From assembly GCA_035281745.1 (NCBI GenBank), contig DATEDI010000022.1, positions 186,001 through 250,000 of the forward strand: a stretch of 64,000 nucleotides of DNA, given 5' to 3'. Under the pieces are notes generated by a model. It was not told where the DNA came from. It saw nothing but the letters and a program-made list of their open reading frames with translations, and did not search any database. The position numbers and the translations under genes were made by a program. This DNA comes from 66-474 sp035281745 (GTDB taxonomy: Bacteria > Pseudomonadota > Gammaproteobacteria > Xanthomonadales > Rhodanobacteraceae). This document shows, piece after piece, positions 1-7,696 of this stretch (position 1 is the first letter of the stretch; each line of letters starts with the position of its first letter).

Positions 1-233
1 CCAAATTTGCGCGCAAAGTCGCGCAAACCCCATGCGAAGAGGAGCAGGCAGGCGGCGAACACGCACAACATGAGGGTGAACGGAATCCGCATCGGCGAAC
101 CACGCTGCCCGATCTCGCTGACCGTTTGCCGGACCCAGTCGTAGCCGGGCACCAGCAACGGTAGCAACAGGAATCCGGCCCACAGCACGATCACGGCCAC
201 GAAGCCAAACGACAATCTGGAACGAAGCGTCAT
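1..233 (-). CDS. DUF998-like membrane protein (partial, runs off window)
   Basis: The reverse strand is open from an ATG at 233 to the window edge and reads a hydrophobic protein starting MTLRSRLSFG. A first membrane segment lies at about residues 9-29. It is followed by a short loop with YDWVRQTVSEIG, which resembles the loop found after the first helix of DUF998 proteins, and then a second helix at about 52-70. Two ATGs lie 6 bases apart (239 and 233). AGGAG abuts the first one, so the second has the better spacing and was chosen. DUF998 proteins are integral membrane proteins of unknown function. The family call rests on about 77 residues and is tentative. Confidence 0.5.
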   Translation of the reverse strand, partial: MTLRSRLSFGFVAVIVLWAGFLLLPLLVPGYDWVRQTVSEIGQRGSPMRIPFTLMLCVFAACLLLFAWGLRDFARKF

Positions 234-285
234 CGTCATCTCCTGATGCGACAAACTGCAAAGTTGGTGAATGCGCATGCGCACT

Positions 286-957
286 TCAAGCTGCGCGCAA
301 ATCCTCGGTGACCGTGCCCCACTCCGCGACCTCGTTCTCGTGCGCGGCATGGCGCCAGGTTTCCTTGAGGGCGTCACCGTACCAACCGCGCATGGACGGC
401 AGTGCCAGCAGGCGCTGCGCGTAAGCGTTCGCGGCATCATCGAGCGGTGGCGCATAGGTCTGGATGCGGAACGCGACCGGCGCGTAGAACGCATCGGCGG
501 CAGTGAATTTTTCACCCGCAAGGAACGGACCGCCGAAGCGTTGCAGTCCGTCGTTCCACAGCGCATTCAGGCGCGCAAGATCATTCTTCAACGCGTCATC
601 GACGCGATGCAGCTTGACCCGGATGCCGCAATTCATGCCGCATTGCGTGCGCAGCGCCATGAAGCCGGAGTGCATTTCCGCGGCGGCGCAGCGTGCGAAC
701 GCGCGTGCGGCCTTGTCGGCAGGCCAGACATCCGGATGCGACTCGGCAAGATATTCCGTGATCGCCAGCGAATCCCAAACGGTGATGTCGCTGTCCACGA
801 GGCATGGCACCTTGCCGCTGGGCGAGAACCCGGTGAACGCGCTGCCGTGGAACGGCATCAATTTTTCCTCGAACGGGATCCCGAGTTCGCGCAGCAGCAC
901 CCATGGGCGCAGCGACCATGAAGAATAATTCTTGTTGGCGATGTACAGCGTGGGCAT
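286..957 (-). CDS. Glutathione S-transferase family protein
   Basis: This 223-residue protein has an N-terminal thioredoxin-like glutathione-binding fold (residues 1 to about 80). It contains the NYSSWSLRPW segment that carries the likely catalytic Ser of this GST class, plus a GKVPCLVD stretch with the cis-proline and DSLAITEYLAE for gamma-glutamyl contact. An all-helical C-terminal domain follows. The length is normal for a cytosolic GST. The start at MPTLYIANKN gives the standard family N-terminus; the frame stays open upstream but that part does not look coding. It is divergent from the M1 aminopeptidase at 1087. It presumably conjugates or reduces electrophiles with glutathione, which fits the gshA gene in the same window. 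The substrate is unknown. Confidence 0.88.
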   Translation of the reverse strand: MPTLYIANKNYSSWSLRPWVLLRELGIPFEEKLMPFHGSAFTGFSPSGKVPCLVDSDITVWDSLAITEYLAESHPDVWPADKAARAFARCAAAEMHSGFMALRTQCGMNCGIRVKLHRVDDALKNDLARLNALWNDGLQRFGGPFLAGEKFTAADAFYAPVAFRIQTYAPPLDDAANAYAQRLLALPSMRGWYGDALKETWRHAAHENEVAEWGTVTEDLRAA

Positions 958-1086
958 GGCGGACTCCGGCGTGGTCGAAGCGCCGATTTTATGCCCGCAC
1001 GCGAAATGCCGCGCCGGCACTTTCCGCACGCGCGTGGCCGGCGACGCGCTGGCATACTCCGGATTTCGCTTTCGACAGGAATGCCC

Positions 1087-2985
1087 ATGCGCCTGCTTTC
1101 CACCCTCGCCCTCGGCGCTTTCGTGCTGCCCGTCGCCGCGCAGGCCGCCGATCGACATTCCTACGCGCAGCCGAAGGAAGTCGTGGTCAACCACATCGAC
1201 CTGGACCTGAAGGTCGATTTCCCGCACAAGCAGCTGGACGGCGTCGCCACCCTGACGCTGGACTGGAAAAACCCGTCCGCGCAGAATTTGGTGCTCGACA
1301 CCGAGAACCTGAAGATCGCCTCGATCGAAGCGGTGGACGGCAAGGGTCAAGCCAGCGCGTTGAAATACGACCTCGCCGCGCCGGTGCCGAACATGGGCTC
1401 CAAGCTCACGATCATGGCGCCGAAACATCCGCACGAAGTGCGGATCGCCTACACCACTTCGCCGGACGCCAGCGGCTTGCAATGGCTGACCGCCGCGCAG
1501 ACCGCCGACAAGAAGCTGCCGTTCCTGTTCTCGCAGTCGGAAGCGACGCACGCGCGCTCGTGGATTCCGCTGCAGGATTCGCCCGCGATCCGCTTCACCT
1601 ACGCGGCACACGTCACCGCGCCGAAAAACGTGCGCGTGGTGATGAGCGCGCCCAACGATCCGAAACATCCGCTGGACGGTTCATTCGACTTCAGGCAGAC
1701 ACATCCGATTCCCTCATACCTTATGGCGGTCGCGGCGGGTGACCTGGATGTACGCGAGACCGGCCCGCGCAGCGCGGTGTATGCCGAACCGTCGGTGGTC
1801 GCTAAAGCCGCGCACGAGTTCGAAGACACCGAGAAGATGATCGAGACCACCGAGAAGCTGTACGGCCCGTACCGCTGGGGCCGTTACGACATCCTGGTGC
1901 TGCCGCCGTCGTTCCCGTTCGGCGGCATGGAAAATCCGAACATGACGTTCGCCACGCCGACCGTACTGGTGGGCGACAAATCGCTGGTGTCGCTGGTCGC
2001 GCACGAGCTCGCGCATTCGTGGTCGGGCAATCTCGTCACCATGGCCACCTGGCGCGATGGCTGGTTGAACGAGGGCTTCACCACTTACGTGCAGGGTCGC
2101 GTTACCGAAGCGCTGTACGGCAAAGAACTGGCGGACGAAGAAAACCTGCTGGCAATCCGCAGCCTCGAGAAGAGCATCGGCCAGATGCCGGAAAACGCGC
2201 AGCGTCTAGCGCCGCAGCCACGCGATACGAACGCGGACGACGAGCTTTCCGACGTCGCGTACGACAAGGGTTCGTGGTTCCTGCGCACGCTGGAGCAGAA
2301 ATTCGGACGCGAGCATTTCGATATCTGGTTGAAAGGCTATTTCAACCACTTCGCGTGGCACAGCATCACCACCGAACAGATGCTGGCGTATCTGAAGCCC
2401 AATCTCGTCGACAAGTATCCCGGCAGGATGGGCTGGGACGAAGTGAAGGAATGGGTGTACGGCGCGGGTATCCCGAAGGATGCGCCGATTCCGGATTCGC
2501 CGCGTTTCGATGCGATCGACAAGGAGCGTGCAGCGTTTCTCGATGGCTCACTGGCCGCCGACAAACTGGATGCGGGCAAGTCTGATAAAGGCGGCTGGAA
2601 CACACAGGAGTGGATGTACTTCCTCGATCGCCTGCCGGATCGCCCCGCGCTCGCAAAGATGCAGCAGCTCGATGCCGCCTGGCACCTTACCGGTACGCCC
2701 AACGCCGAGATCGGGATGCGCTGGTACGTGCACGCGATCGCGGCCGGCGACAAATCGGTGTGGCCGGCCGCCGCCGAACACGTGACGCGGATCGGCCGCC
2801 TGTACCTGACCATGCCGGTGTACAAGGCCTTCGTGCAGACGCCGGAAGGTTTCGCGTACGCCGAAAAGGTTTACGCGAAGGCGAAGGGCGGTTACCACCC
2901 GCTGACGCAGATGGCGGTGGAGCGCTTGTTCGCGAAGACACGCGCGGCGCAGGAGCAAACCGGCCCAGAGCCGGGCAAGGGCTGA
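1087..2985 (+). CDS. M1 family zinc aminopeptidase, exported
   Basis: This 632-residue protein starts with a Sec signal peptide (MRLLSTLALGAFVLPVAAQA, cleavage before ADRHS). The M1 exopeptidase motif GGMEN is at residues 279-283. The zinc site HELAH is at 306-310 and the third ligand Glu is in NEGF at 329, giving the canonical HEXXH-X18-E. The C-terminal part resembles the helical domain of leukotriene A4 hydrolase-like enzymes. ATGs occur at 1081 and 1087. AGGA lies directly before the first, so 1087 has correct spacing and gives the clean signal peptide. It should release N-terminal residues from peptides in the periplasm. The alpha/beta hydrolase gene begins 3 bases after its stop, so the two are likely co-transcribed. 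Confidence 0.93.
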   Translation: MRLLSTLALGAFVLPVAAQAADRHSYAQPKEVVVNHIDLDLKVDFPHKQLDGVATLTLDWKNPSAQNLVLDTENLKIASIEAVDGKGQASALKYDLAAPVPNMGSKLTIMAPKHPHEVRIAYTTSPDASGLQWLTAAQTADKKLPFLFSQSEATHARSWIPLQDSPAIRFTYAAHVTAPKNVRVVMSAPNDPKHPLDGSFDFRQTHPIPSYLMAVAAGDLDVRETGPRSAVYAEPSVVAKAAHEFEDTEKMIETTEKLYGPYRWGRYDILVLPPSFPFGGMENPNMTFATPTVLVGDKSLVSLVAHELAHSWSGNLVTMATWRDGWLNEGFTTYVQGRVTEALYGKELADEENLLAIRSLEKSIGQMPENAQRLAPQPRDTNADDELSDVAYDKGSWFLRTLEQKFGREHFDIWLKGYFNHFAWHSITTEQMLAYLKPNLVDKYPGRMGWDEVKEWVYGAGIPKDAPIPDSPRFDAIDKERAAFLDGSLAADKLDAGKSDKGGWNTQEWMYFLDRLPDRPALAKMQQLDAAWHLTGTPNAEIGMRWYVHAIAAGDKSVWPAAAEHVTRIGRLYLTMPVYKAFVQTPEGFAYAEKVYAKAKGGYHPLTQMAVERLFAKTRAAQEQTGPEPGKG

Positions 2986-2988
2986 TCG

Positions 2989-3975
2989 ATGCCCGCCAAT
3001 CCCGCCCGCGAGATCCTGCTCGCGCGACTGGCGCGCCGCCTGAAGATCCTGGGCGGCGTGGTGATCGCGTTGGCGGTGATCGGGCTGGGCGTGTACTTCC
3101 TCGCGCCGCAATGGCTGCTGCATGGCGCGATCGCGTGGCAGACCTGGCGCGACGGTCTGCACCGGGAATCGGTGCAGGTCGGCGACACGCGCTGGGTCTA
3201 CGTCGAGGGAGGCAAGGAAAACGGTCCGCCGCTGGTGCTGGTGCACGGCTTCGGCGGCTCATACGCGGATTGGCTGCTGACGGCGAAATATCTCACCGGC
3301 AATTTCCGGGTGATCATTCCCGATCTGGCGGGTTGGGGTGAATCCACGCGCCTGCCGAACGCCGACTATGGCTACGCCGCGCAGGCCACTCGCCTGCACG
3401 GTTTCGTCGACGCGCTGCACCTCGGCAAAATCGCGATTGCCGGCCACTCGATGGGCGGCGCGATCGCGGGCCTGTACGCGGCGAATTACCCGAAAGACGT
3501 CGCGGCGCTGGTGCTGATCGATTCGTCCGGCGTGCCGTTCAAGGAAAATGGATTCGTGCGCGAACTCGAGGCCGGCAGGAGTCCGTTCGACATCGACAAT
3601 CGCGCCGAATTCAAGCATCTCGAATCGATGCTGTTCGTCGATCCGCCGTCCGTGCCACCGCGCATCCAGGACGTGTTCGTCGCAAAATCGAGAAACGAGC
3701 GCGCGTTCGACGACAAGGTATTGCGCCGGCTCGCGGCACCCGATGCGCGCAATGCGCTGCAGTCGAAACTGCCCGACATCACGGCGCCGACGCTGGCGAT
3801 CTGGTGCACCAAGGATCAGATCATCGACGTGTCGGCGCTGGAGGCCATCCGCGCGGGGCTCACGCAGGCGCCCAACATCGGCGTCACCGAGTTGAACGGT
3901 TGCGGTCACATGTCGATCATGGAAAAGCCGCGCGAAGTCGCGCAGTCGATCACGCACTTCGTGTTGCTGCCCTGA
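2989..3975 (+). CDS. Membrane-anchored alpha/beta hydrolase
   Basis: This 328-residue protein has one transmembrane anchor near residues 18-42, after a basic N-terminus. An alpha/beta hydrolase fold follows. The oxyanion-hole motif HGFGG is at 86-90, the nucleophile elbow GHSMGG has Ser154, the probable acid is Asp276 and the catalytic His is His307 in GCGHMS. All triad residues are present, so it should be active as an esterase or lipase-like enzyme facing the periplasm. The substrate cannot be read from sequence. It starts 3 bases after the M1 aminopeptidase stop, which suggests an operon. The next gene (ygjP-like) is convergent. Confidence 0.87.
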   Translation: MPANPAREILLARLARRLKILGGVVIALAVIGLGVYFLAPQWLLHGAIAWQTWRDGLHRESVQVGDTRWVYVEGGKENGPPLVLVHGFGGSYADWLLTAKYLTGNFRVIIPDLAGWGESTRLPNADYGYAAQATRLHGFVDALHLGKIAIAGHSMGGAIAGLYAANYPKDVAALVLIDSSGVPFKENGFVRELEAGRSPFDIDNRAEFKHLESMLFVDPPSVPPRIQDVFVAKSRNERAFDDKVLRRLAAPDARNALQSKLPDITAPTLAIWCTKDQIIDVSALEAIRAGLTQAPNIGVTELNGCGHMSIMEKPREVAQSITHFVLLP

Positions 3976-4063
3976 CGCGAAATTTTGCTCGACACCCCGG
4001 TCTGCTCCCGAATGACGAGATCACGATGATCCGGATGCAAGGAACGGGCGGGGCAATGCGCGA

Positions 4064-4825
4064 TCAAGCGCCGGGCGCGATCAGCCGTTCCATCTCGGCT
4101 TTGAGAATGGCGCCATGTTCGCGCAGCCAATCGCGCTGGGCCTGGTAGCCGGGCATCAGTTCGCCGACACGTGCCCAGAAGCGCGCCGAATGGCTGCGCA
4201 CCTTCAGGTGACACATTTCGTGGACCAGCACGTAGCGCAGCGCGGCGGGCGGGGCGAGCGCGAGTGCGAGGTCGAGGGTGATGCGATCGCGCGCATCGAG
4301 GCTGCCCCACAGACTTTTCAGCGACTTGATGCGAAGGCCCGTGGGCGCGGCGTCAAGGCGTTCGGAGGCGTGCGCCATCCAGCGCGACAGGTCGCGGCGC
4401 ATGTGGGTTTCGAGGAACGCCGCAAGCAGATTGCGCGCCGCCGGCATCGCGGTGGTGAACGGCCGCGGTACGTGCAGGCGCAGTTCGTCACCGAGGTATT
4501 CGATGCGCGGATATTCACTTTCGCGCCAGGTGAGTTCGACGCTTTCGCCGCGCAGCGGAATCAGCGTGGGCACGCCAGGCTTGAGCGGCGGTGGACCGCG
4601 ACGCGGTACGCGCAGTTCGGACAACTTGCGTTCCAGCCAGTCGCTGTTTTCGCGCAGGAAGGCGTATACCTGCGCCGGATGGGTGCCGCGCGGATACGAA
4701 ATGCGCGCGCCGTGCGAGGTGACCGACAGGCGCAGGCGACGCGCGCGCGGGTGCATGGCCTTCAGCACCTTGATGGTGCCGCCCTTGCCCGTCGCCAGTT
4801 CCAGAAAGTCGCCCTGCGGAATCAT
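4064..4825 (-). CDS. YgjP-like zinc metallopeptidase domain protein
   Basis: This 253-residue protein belongs to the YgjP/DUF45 (WLM-like) family. The zinc motif HEMCH is at residues 202-206, followed by the family LKVRSHSARFW segment whose second His (212) is the probable third ligand. The upstream half has the family beta-rich region. The ATG at 4825 overlaps the rdgC stop (ATGA), with AAGG just upstream, so it is translationally coupled to rdgC. A longer reading starting at 4870 lies wholly inside rdgC and is less likely. Family members are cytosolic and of uncertain substrate. Confidence 0.88.
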   Translation of the reverse strand: MIPQGDFLELATGKGGTIKVLKAMHPRARRLRLSVTSHGARISYPRGTHPAQVYAFLRENSDWLERKLSELRVPRRGPPPLKPGVPTLIPLRGESVELTWRESEYPRIEYLGDELRLHVPRPFTTAMPAARNLLAAFLETHMRRDLSRWMAHASERLDAAPTGLRIKSLKSLWGSLDARDRITLDLALALAPPAALRYVLVHEMCHLKVRSHSARFWARVGELMPGYQAQRDWLREHGAILKAEMERLIAPGA

Positions 4826-5748
4826 GCTGCCTTCTTGCTGCCTTCGTCCGGCCGCTCCAGCCCGAACCACTGCTCCAAACCTTCGAGCAACCGCTCCAGC
4901 TCCAGCGTCATCAGCGCAAACCGCGCGTCCAGCTCGGCTTCGGCGGAGTCGCGCCCGTCGGCGTCGAGCGAATCCTGCACGATGTCGAGAAATCGCAACT
5001 TGCGGACCACCAGATCTTCGCCGAGCACGAAGCTGGCGCGATCGTCGAACTGCAAACCAAGCTGGAACACCTGCTTGCCTTGTTTCAAATGCGCCCGAAC
5101 CTCGGCGCTTTCAAGCTCCTGTTTGCGGCAGCGGATGATGGCTCCGCCGGCCGGGTCGCGCAGCTCGCATTCGTCGCCCAACGCGAGCCCGCCGGGTAGC
5201 TTGCCATGCGCCAGCCACTGCGTCATCAGGGCGCGCGGGGTTTCGGCGGCCGCCAGCGGCTGGGCCGGGAAACTGCCCAGCGCCTCGCGCAAGGCCGTCA
5301 GCGCGTTTTCAGCCGCCTTGCGGCTGGCCGTATCCAGCACCAGCCAGCCATTTTTCGAATCCACATAAGCATTTAGCCGCGACGGCCGGACGAAGGCCCG
5401 GGGCAGCAGGGTATCGAGCACCTCGGCCTTGATGACCCGGCGCTGGCGCCCGCCCACCGGTCGGCCGCGGCGTTCAGATTCCTTGCGCAGGCGCTTGCCC
5501 AGTTCGGCGTTGACCACAGCGGCCGGCAGCAGCTTTTCCTCGCTGCCGAGGGAGACCAGGGTGGCTTTGCCGACCGTGTGGCTCAGGACCTCGGAATCAG
5601 GCCCGAACGGCGACACGAAGCCGCGTGTGGCGAGTTCCAATGGGCCGCAGGCACGCAGGGCGTGGTCGGCCAGCGCGGCGTCCAGATCCTTCAGCGATTT
5701 GGCGACGGAAGGGGAAAAGCGAAACAGGGTCAGGTTGCGAAAGAACAT
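4822..5748 (-). CDS. rdgC: Recombination-associated protein RdgC
   Basis: At 308 residues, with the typical N-terminus MFFRNLTLFRF and the HALRACGPLELATRGFVSPFG region, this is a confident RdgC match of normal length. RdgC forms a ring-shaped dimer on double-stranded DNA and restrains RecA activity during recombination and replication restart (family knowledge). Its 3' end overlaps the start of the YgjP-like gene by four bases, so the two form a bicistronic unit. A dispersed palindromic repeat lies upstream in the gap to ttcA. Confidence 0.95.
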   Translation of the reverse strand: MFFRNLTLFRFSPSVAKSLKDLDAALADHALRACGPLELATRGFVSPFGPDSEVLSHTVGKATLVSLGSEEKLLPAAVVNAELGKRLRKESERRGRPVGGRQRRVIKAEVLDTLLPRAFVRPSRLNAYVDSKNGWLVLDTASRKAAENALTALREALGSFPAQPLAAAETPRALMTQWLAHGKLPGGLALGDECELRDPAGGAIIRCRKQELESAEVRAHLKQGKQVFQLGLQFDDRASFVLGEDLVVRKLRFLDIVQDSLDADGRDSAEAELDARFALMTLELERLLEGLEQWFGLERPDEGSKKAA

Positions 5749-5808
5749 GGGGGTTTCAGGAAGAGATTGTGATCAGGAATTATGGGTGAAGAGCCCGTAT
5801 TTTCTTGT

Positions 5809-5850
5809 CGTCATTCCGGAGCGGCCGCAGACCCGGCGTCCGGGATGACG
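5809..5850. repeat. Dispersed CGTCATYCCGG palindrome
   Basis: CGTCATTCCGGA at 5809-5820 and TCCGGGATGACG at 5839-5850 form an inverted repeat (11 of 12 positions pair) in the gap between ttcA and rdgC. Related copies occur at 42501-42530 and 60648-60681. This looks like a REP-type intergenic element. Confidence 0.7.
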
Positions 5851-5870
5851 AGGGGGGAATAATGCATCGT

Positions 5871-6758
5871 TCAATGGTCGGCATCCGACTCTGCGCTGTC
5901 GCCGCCCAGCCATGCATGAGTATCCGGTCGCGATGTCTCACGGCCCGAGCCGAGCGCCGCGAAATCGAACAGTTCGGCATCGGCCAGGTGTGAGGGCGCA
6001 ACGTGCGACAGTGCGCGGAACATGATCTCGCTGCGGCCGGGGTGTTCGCGTTCCCACGCATCCAGCATCCGTCGCACCTGCTTGCGCTGCAGGGTTTCCT
6101 GCGAACCGCACAGGTTGCAGGGAATGATCGGGAATGCGCGCTGTTGCGCGTATTCGGCGATCTCGGCTTCGCGGCAATAGCTGAGCGGCCGGATCAGCAC
6201 GTGCTTGCCGTCGTCGGACAAAAGTTTCGGCGGCATCGCCTTCAGCGTGCCGCCGTAAAAAAGATTCAGGAAAAACGTGGCGAGGACGTCGTCGCGATGA
6301 TGACCCAGCGCGATCTTGTTGAAACCCTCGCGTTCGGCGAACGCATACAGCGCGCCGCGCCTCAAGCGAGAGCACAGGCTGCACATCGTCTTGCCCTCGG
6401 GCACGACGCGCGTGACCACGCTGTAGGTATCCTGCTCGATCACATGGCACGGCACGCCGCGCTCGCGGCAGTAATCGGGGATCACGTGTTCCGGAAATCC
6501 CGGCTGCTTCTGGTCGAGGTTCACCGCAGTCAATTCGAACTTGACGGGCGCCTTCGCCCGCAGCGACAGCAGCAGGTCCAGCAACGTCCATGAATCCTTG
6601 CCGCCGGACAGGCACACCATCACCAGGTCGCCGTCCTCGATCAGGTTGTAGTCGGCGATTGCGCGGCCGATGGCGTGGCGCAGGCGCTTGGCAAGACGCG
6701 CGGCTTCGTGCGCCTGCTTGCGTTCGTGGGTTCGGGACGGGTGTTCGACGGCGTGCAT
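5871..6758 (-). CDS. ttcA: tRNA 2-thiocytidine(32) synthetase TtcA
   Basis: This 295-residue protein has the PP-loop ATP motif SGGKDS at residues 51-56. The cysteine pairs of the TtcA group are CSLC at 126-129 and CNLC at 214-217; family knowledge assigns these to the 4Fe-4S cluster and sulfur transfer. TtcA adenylates C32 of selected tRNAs and inserts sulfur to make 2-thiocytidine. Length and motif order match the family, and all key cysteines are present. It is divergent from the YdcH-like gene. Confidence 0.95.
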   Translation of the reverse strand: MHAVEHPSRTHERKQAHEAARLAKRLRHAIGRAIADYNLIEDGDLVMVCLSGGKDSWTLLDLLLSLRAKAPVKFELTAVNLDQKQPGFPEHVIPDYCRERGVPCHVIEQDTYSVVTRVVPEGKTMCSLCSRLRRGALYAFAEREGFNKIALGHHRDDVLATFFLNLFYGGTLKAMPPKLLSDDGKHVLIRPLSYCREAEIAEYAQQRAFPIIPCNLCGSQETLQRKQVRRMLDAWEREHPGRSEIMFRALSHVAPSHLADAELFDFAALGSGRETSRPDTHAWLGGDSAESDADH

Positions 6759-6804
6759 GAACGGGCCAGTTTAGCGTGCCCGGCGGCGGCGCTACACTGC
6801 CGCC

Positions 6805-7014
6805 ATGCAGTCCGACAACGACCCCGCCCTGCTGGTCCGGCGCCTGACCGAATTGCGCGAGGAACACCGCGATCTGGACGCGGCCATCATCAAGCTCGCC
6901 GGGGACGCAGCCTGCGACCAGTTGCAGTTGAGTCGCCTGAAAAAGCGCAAATTGAAGCTGAAGGACATGATCGCGTATTTCGAGAACAAGCTGATTCCCG
7001 ACCTGGATGCTTGA
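6805..7014 (+). CDS. YdcH family (DUF465) small protein
   Basis: This 69-residue, mostly helical and highly charged protein has the DUF465 pattern: LREEHRDLDAAI, then a short linker, then LSRLKKRKLKLKDMI. It is likely a coiled-coil hairpin. Members are common small cytosolic proteins with no settled function. Its end overlaps the next gene's start by 8 bases, so translation of the GNAT protein is probably coupled to it. Confidence 0.88.
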   Translation: MQSDNDPALLVRRLTELREEHRDLDAAIIKLAGDAACDQLQLSRLKKRKLKLKDMIAYFENKLIPDLDA

Positions 7015-7588
7015 GTCCGTCACGCTGGAAAACGATCACGTCCGGCTGGAGCCGTTGACGCTGGATCACGTGCCGGGCCTGGAAGCCGCTGCCGCCGACG
7101 GCGAGCTGTGGAACCTGCGCGTCACCTATGTGCCGCCGCCGGGCGCGATGCGCGCATATGTCGAAAAGGCGTTCGCGATGCAGGCGAACGGAGATTCACT
7201 GCCGTTCGCGGTGCGCGACAAGCGCGATGGTGCGATCGCCGGCAGCACGCGCTACTACGATTTCAATCCCGACGTGCCGCGCATATTGATCGGCCACACG
7301 TGGTACGGCGCGAGTCGCCAACGCACGCACATCAACACCGCCTGCAAGCTGCTGCTGGCAGACCACGCGTTCGACGGACTCCGGTGTGCGGCGGTGGGAT
7401 GGGAAACCGACATCCTCAACACCCGTTCGCAGCAGGCCATCGAGCGGCTGGGTGCGCATCGCGACGGCGTATTGCGGCAACACAAGCGCCGGCACGACGG
7501 GACGATCCGCGACAGTGTCGAATACTCGATGCTCGCCTCGGAATGGCCGGTGCTTCGCACAAAGCTCGTGGCGAAGTTGCAGCGTTGA
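7007..7588 (+). CDS. GNAT family N-acetyltransferase
   Basis: This 193-residue protein has the RimJ/RimL-like GNAT layout: the N-terminal strand LENDHVRLEPLTLDHV, a central segment with IGHTWYGASRQRTHIN where acetyl-CoA would bind, and WETDILNTRSQQAIERLGA, which is typical of the C-terminal half. The ATG at 7007 lies inside the end of the upstream YdcH-like frame. The acceptor substrate (protein N-terminus or small molecule) cannot be read from sequence. It is convergent with plsB. Confidence 0.88.
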   Translation: MLESVTLENDHVRLEPLTLDHVPGLEAAAADGELWNLRVTYVPPPGAMRAYVEKAFAMQANGDSLPFAVRDKRDGAIAGSTRYYDFNPDVPRILIGHTWYGASRQRTHINTACKLLLADHAFDGLRCAAVGWETDILNTRSQQAIERLGAHRDGVLRQHKRRHDGTIRDSVEYSMLASEWPVLRTKLVAKLQR

Positions 7589-7614
7589 AGACTCTCGATA
7601 TCAGATGACGTTGA

Positions 7615-7637
7615 GCTTCCGCCGACCCGGCGGAAGC
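7615..7637. terminator. Hairpin between convergent GNAT gene and plsB
   Basis: GCTTCCGCCG and CGGCGGAAGC form a perfect 10-bp stem with a 3-base loop, 27 bases after the GNAT stop and about 60 bases past the plsB stop. No T-run follows on either strand, so the bidirectional terminator reading is an inference from position. Confidence 0.45.
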
Positions 7638-7696
7638 CCAACATCACTGCGGAAAGCGTCAGGCTTCATCGCATGCAGCCCCACCGGCGCAGCGGG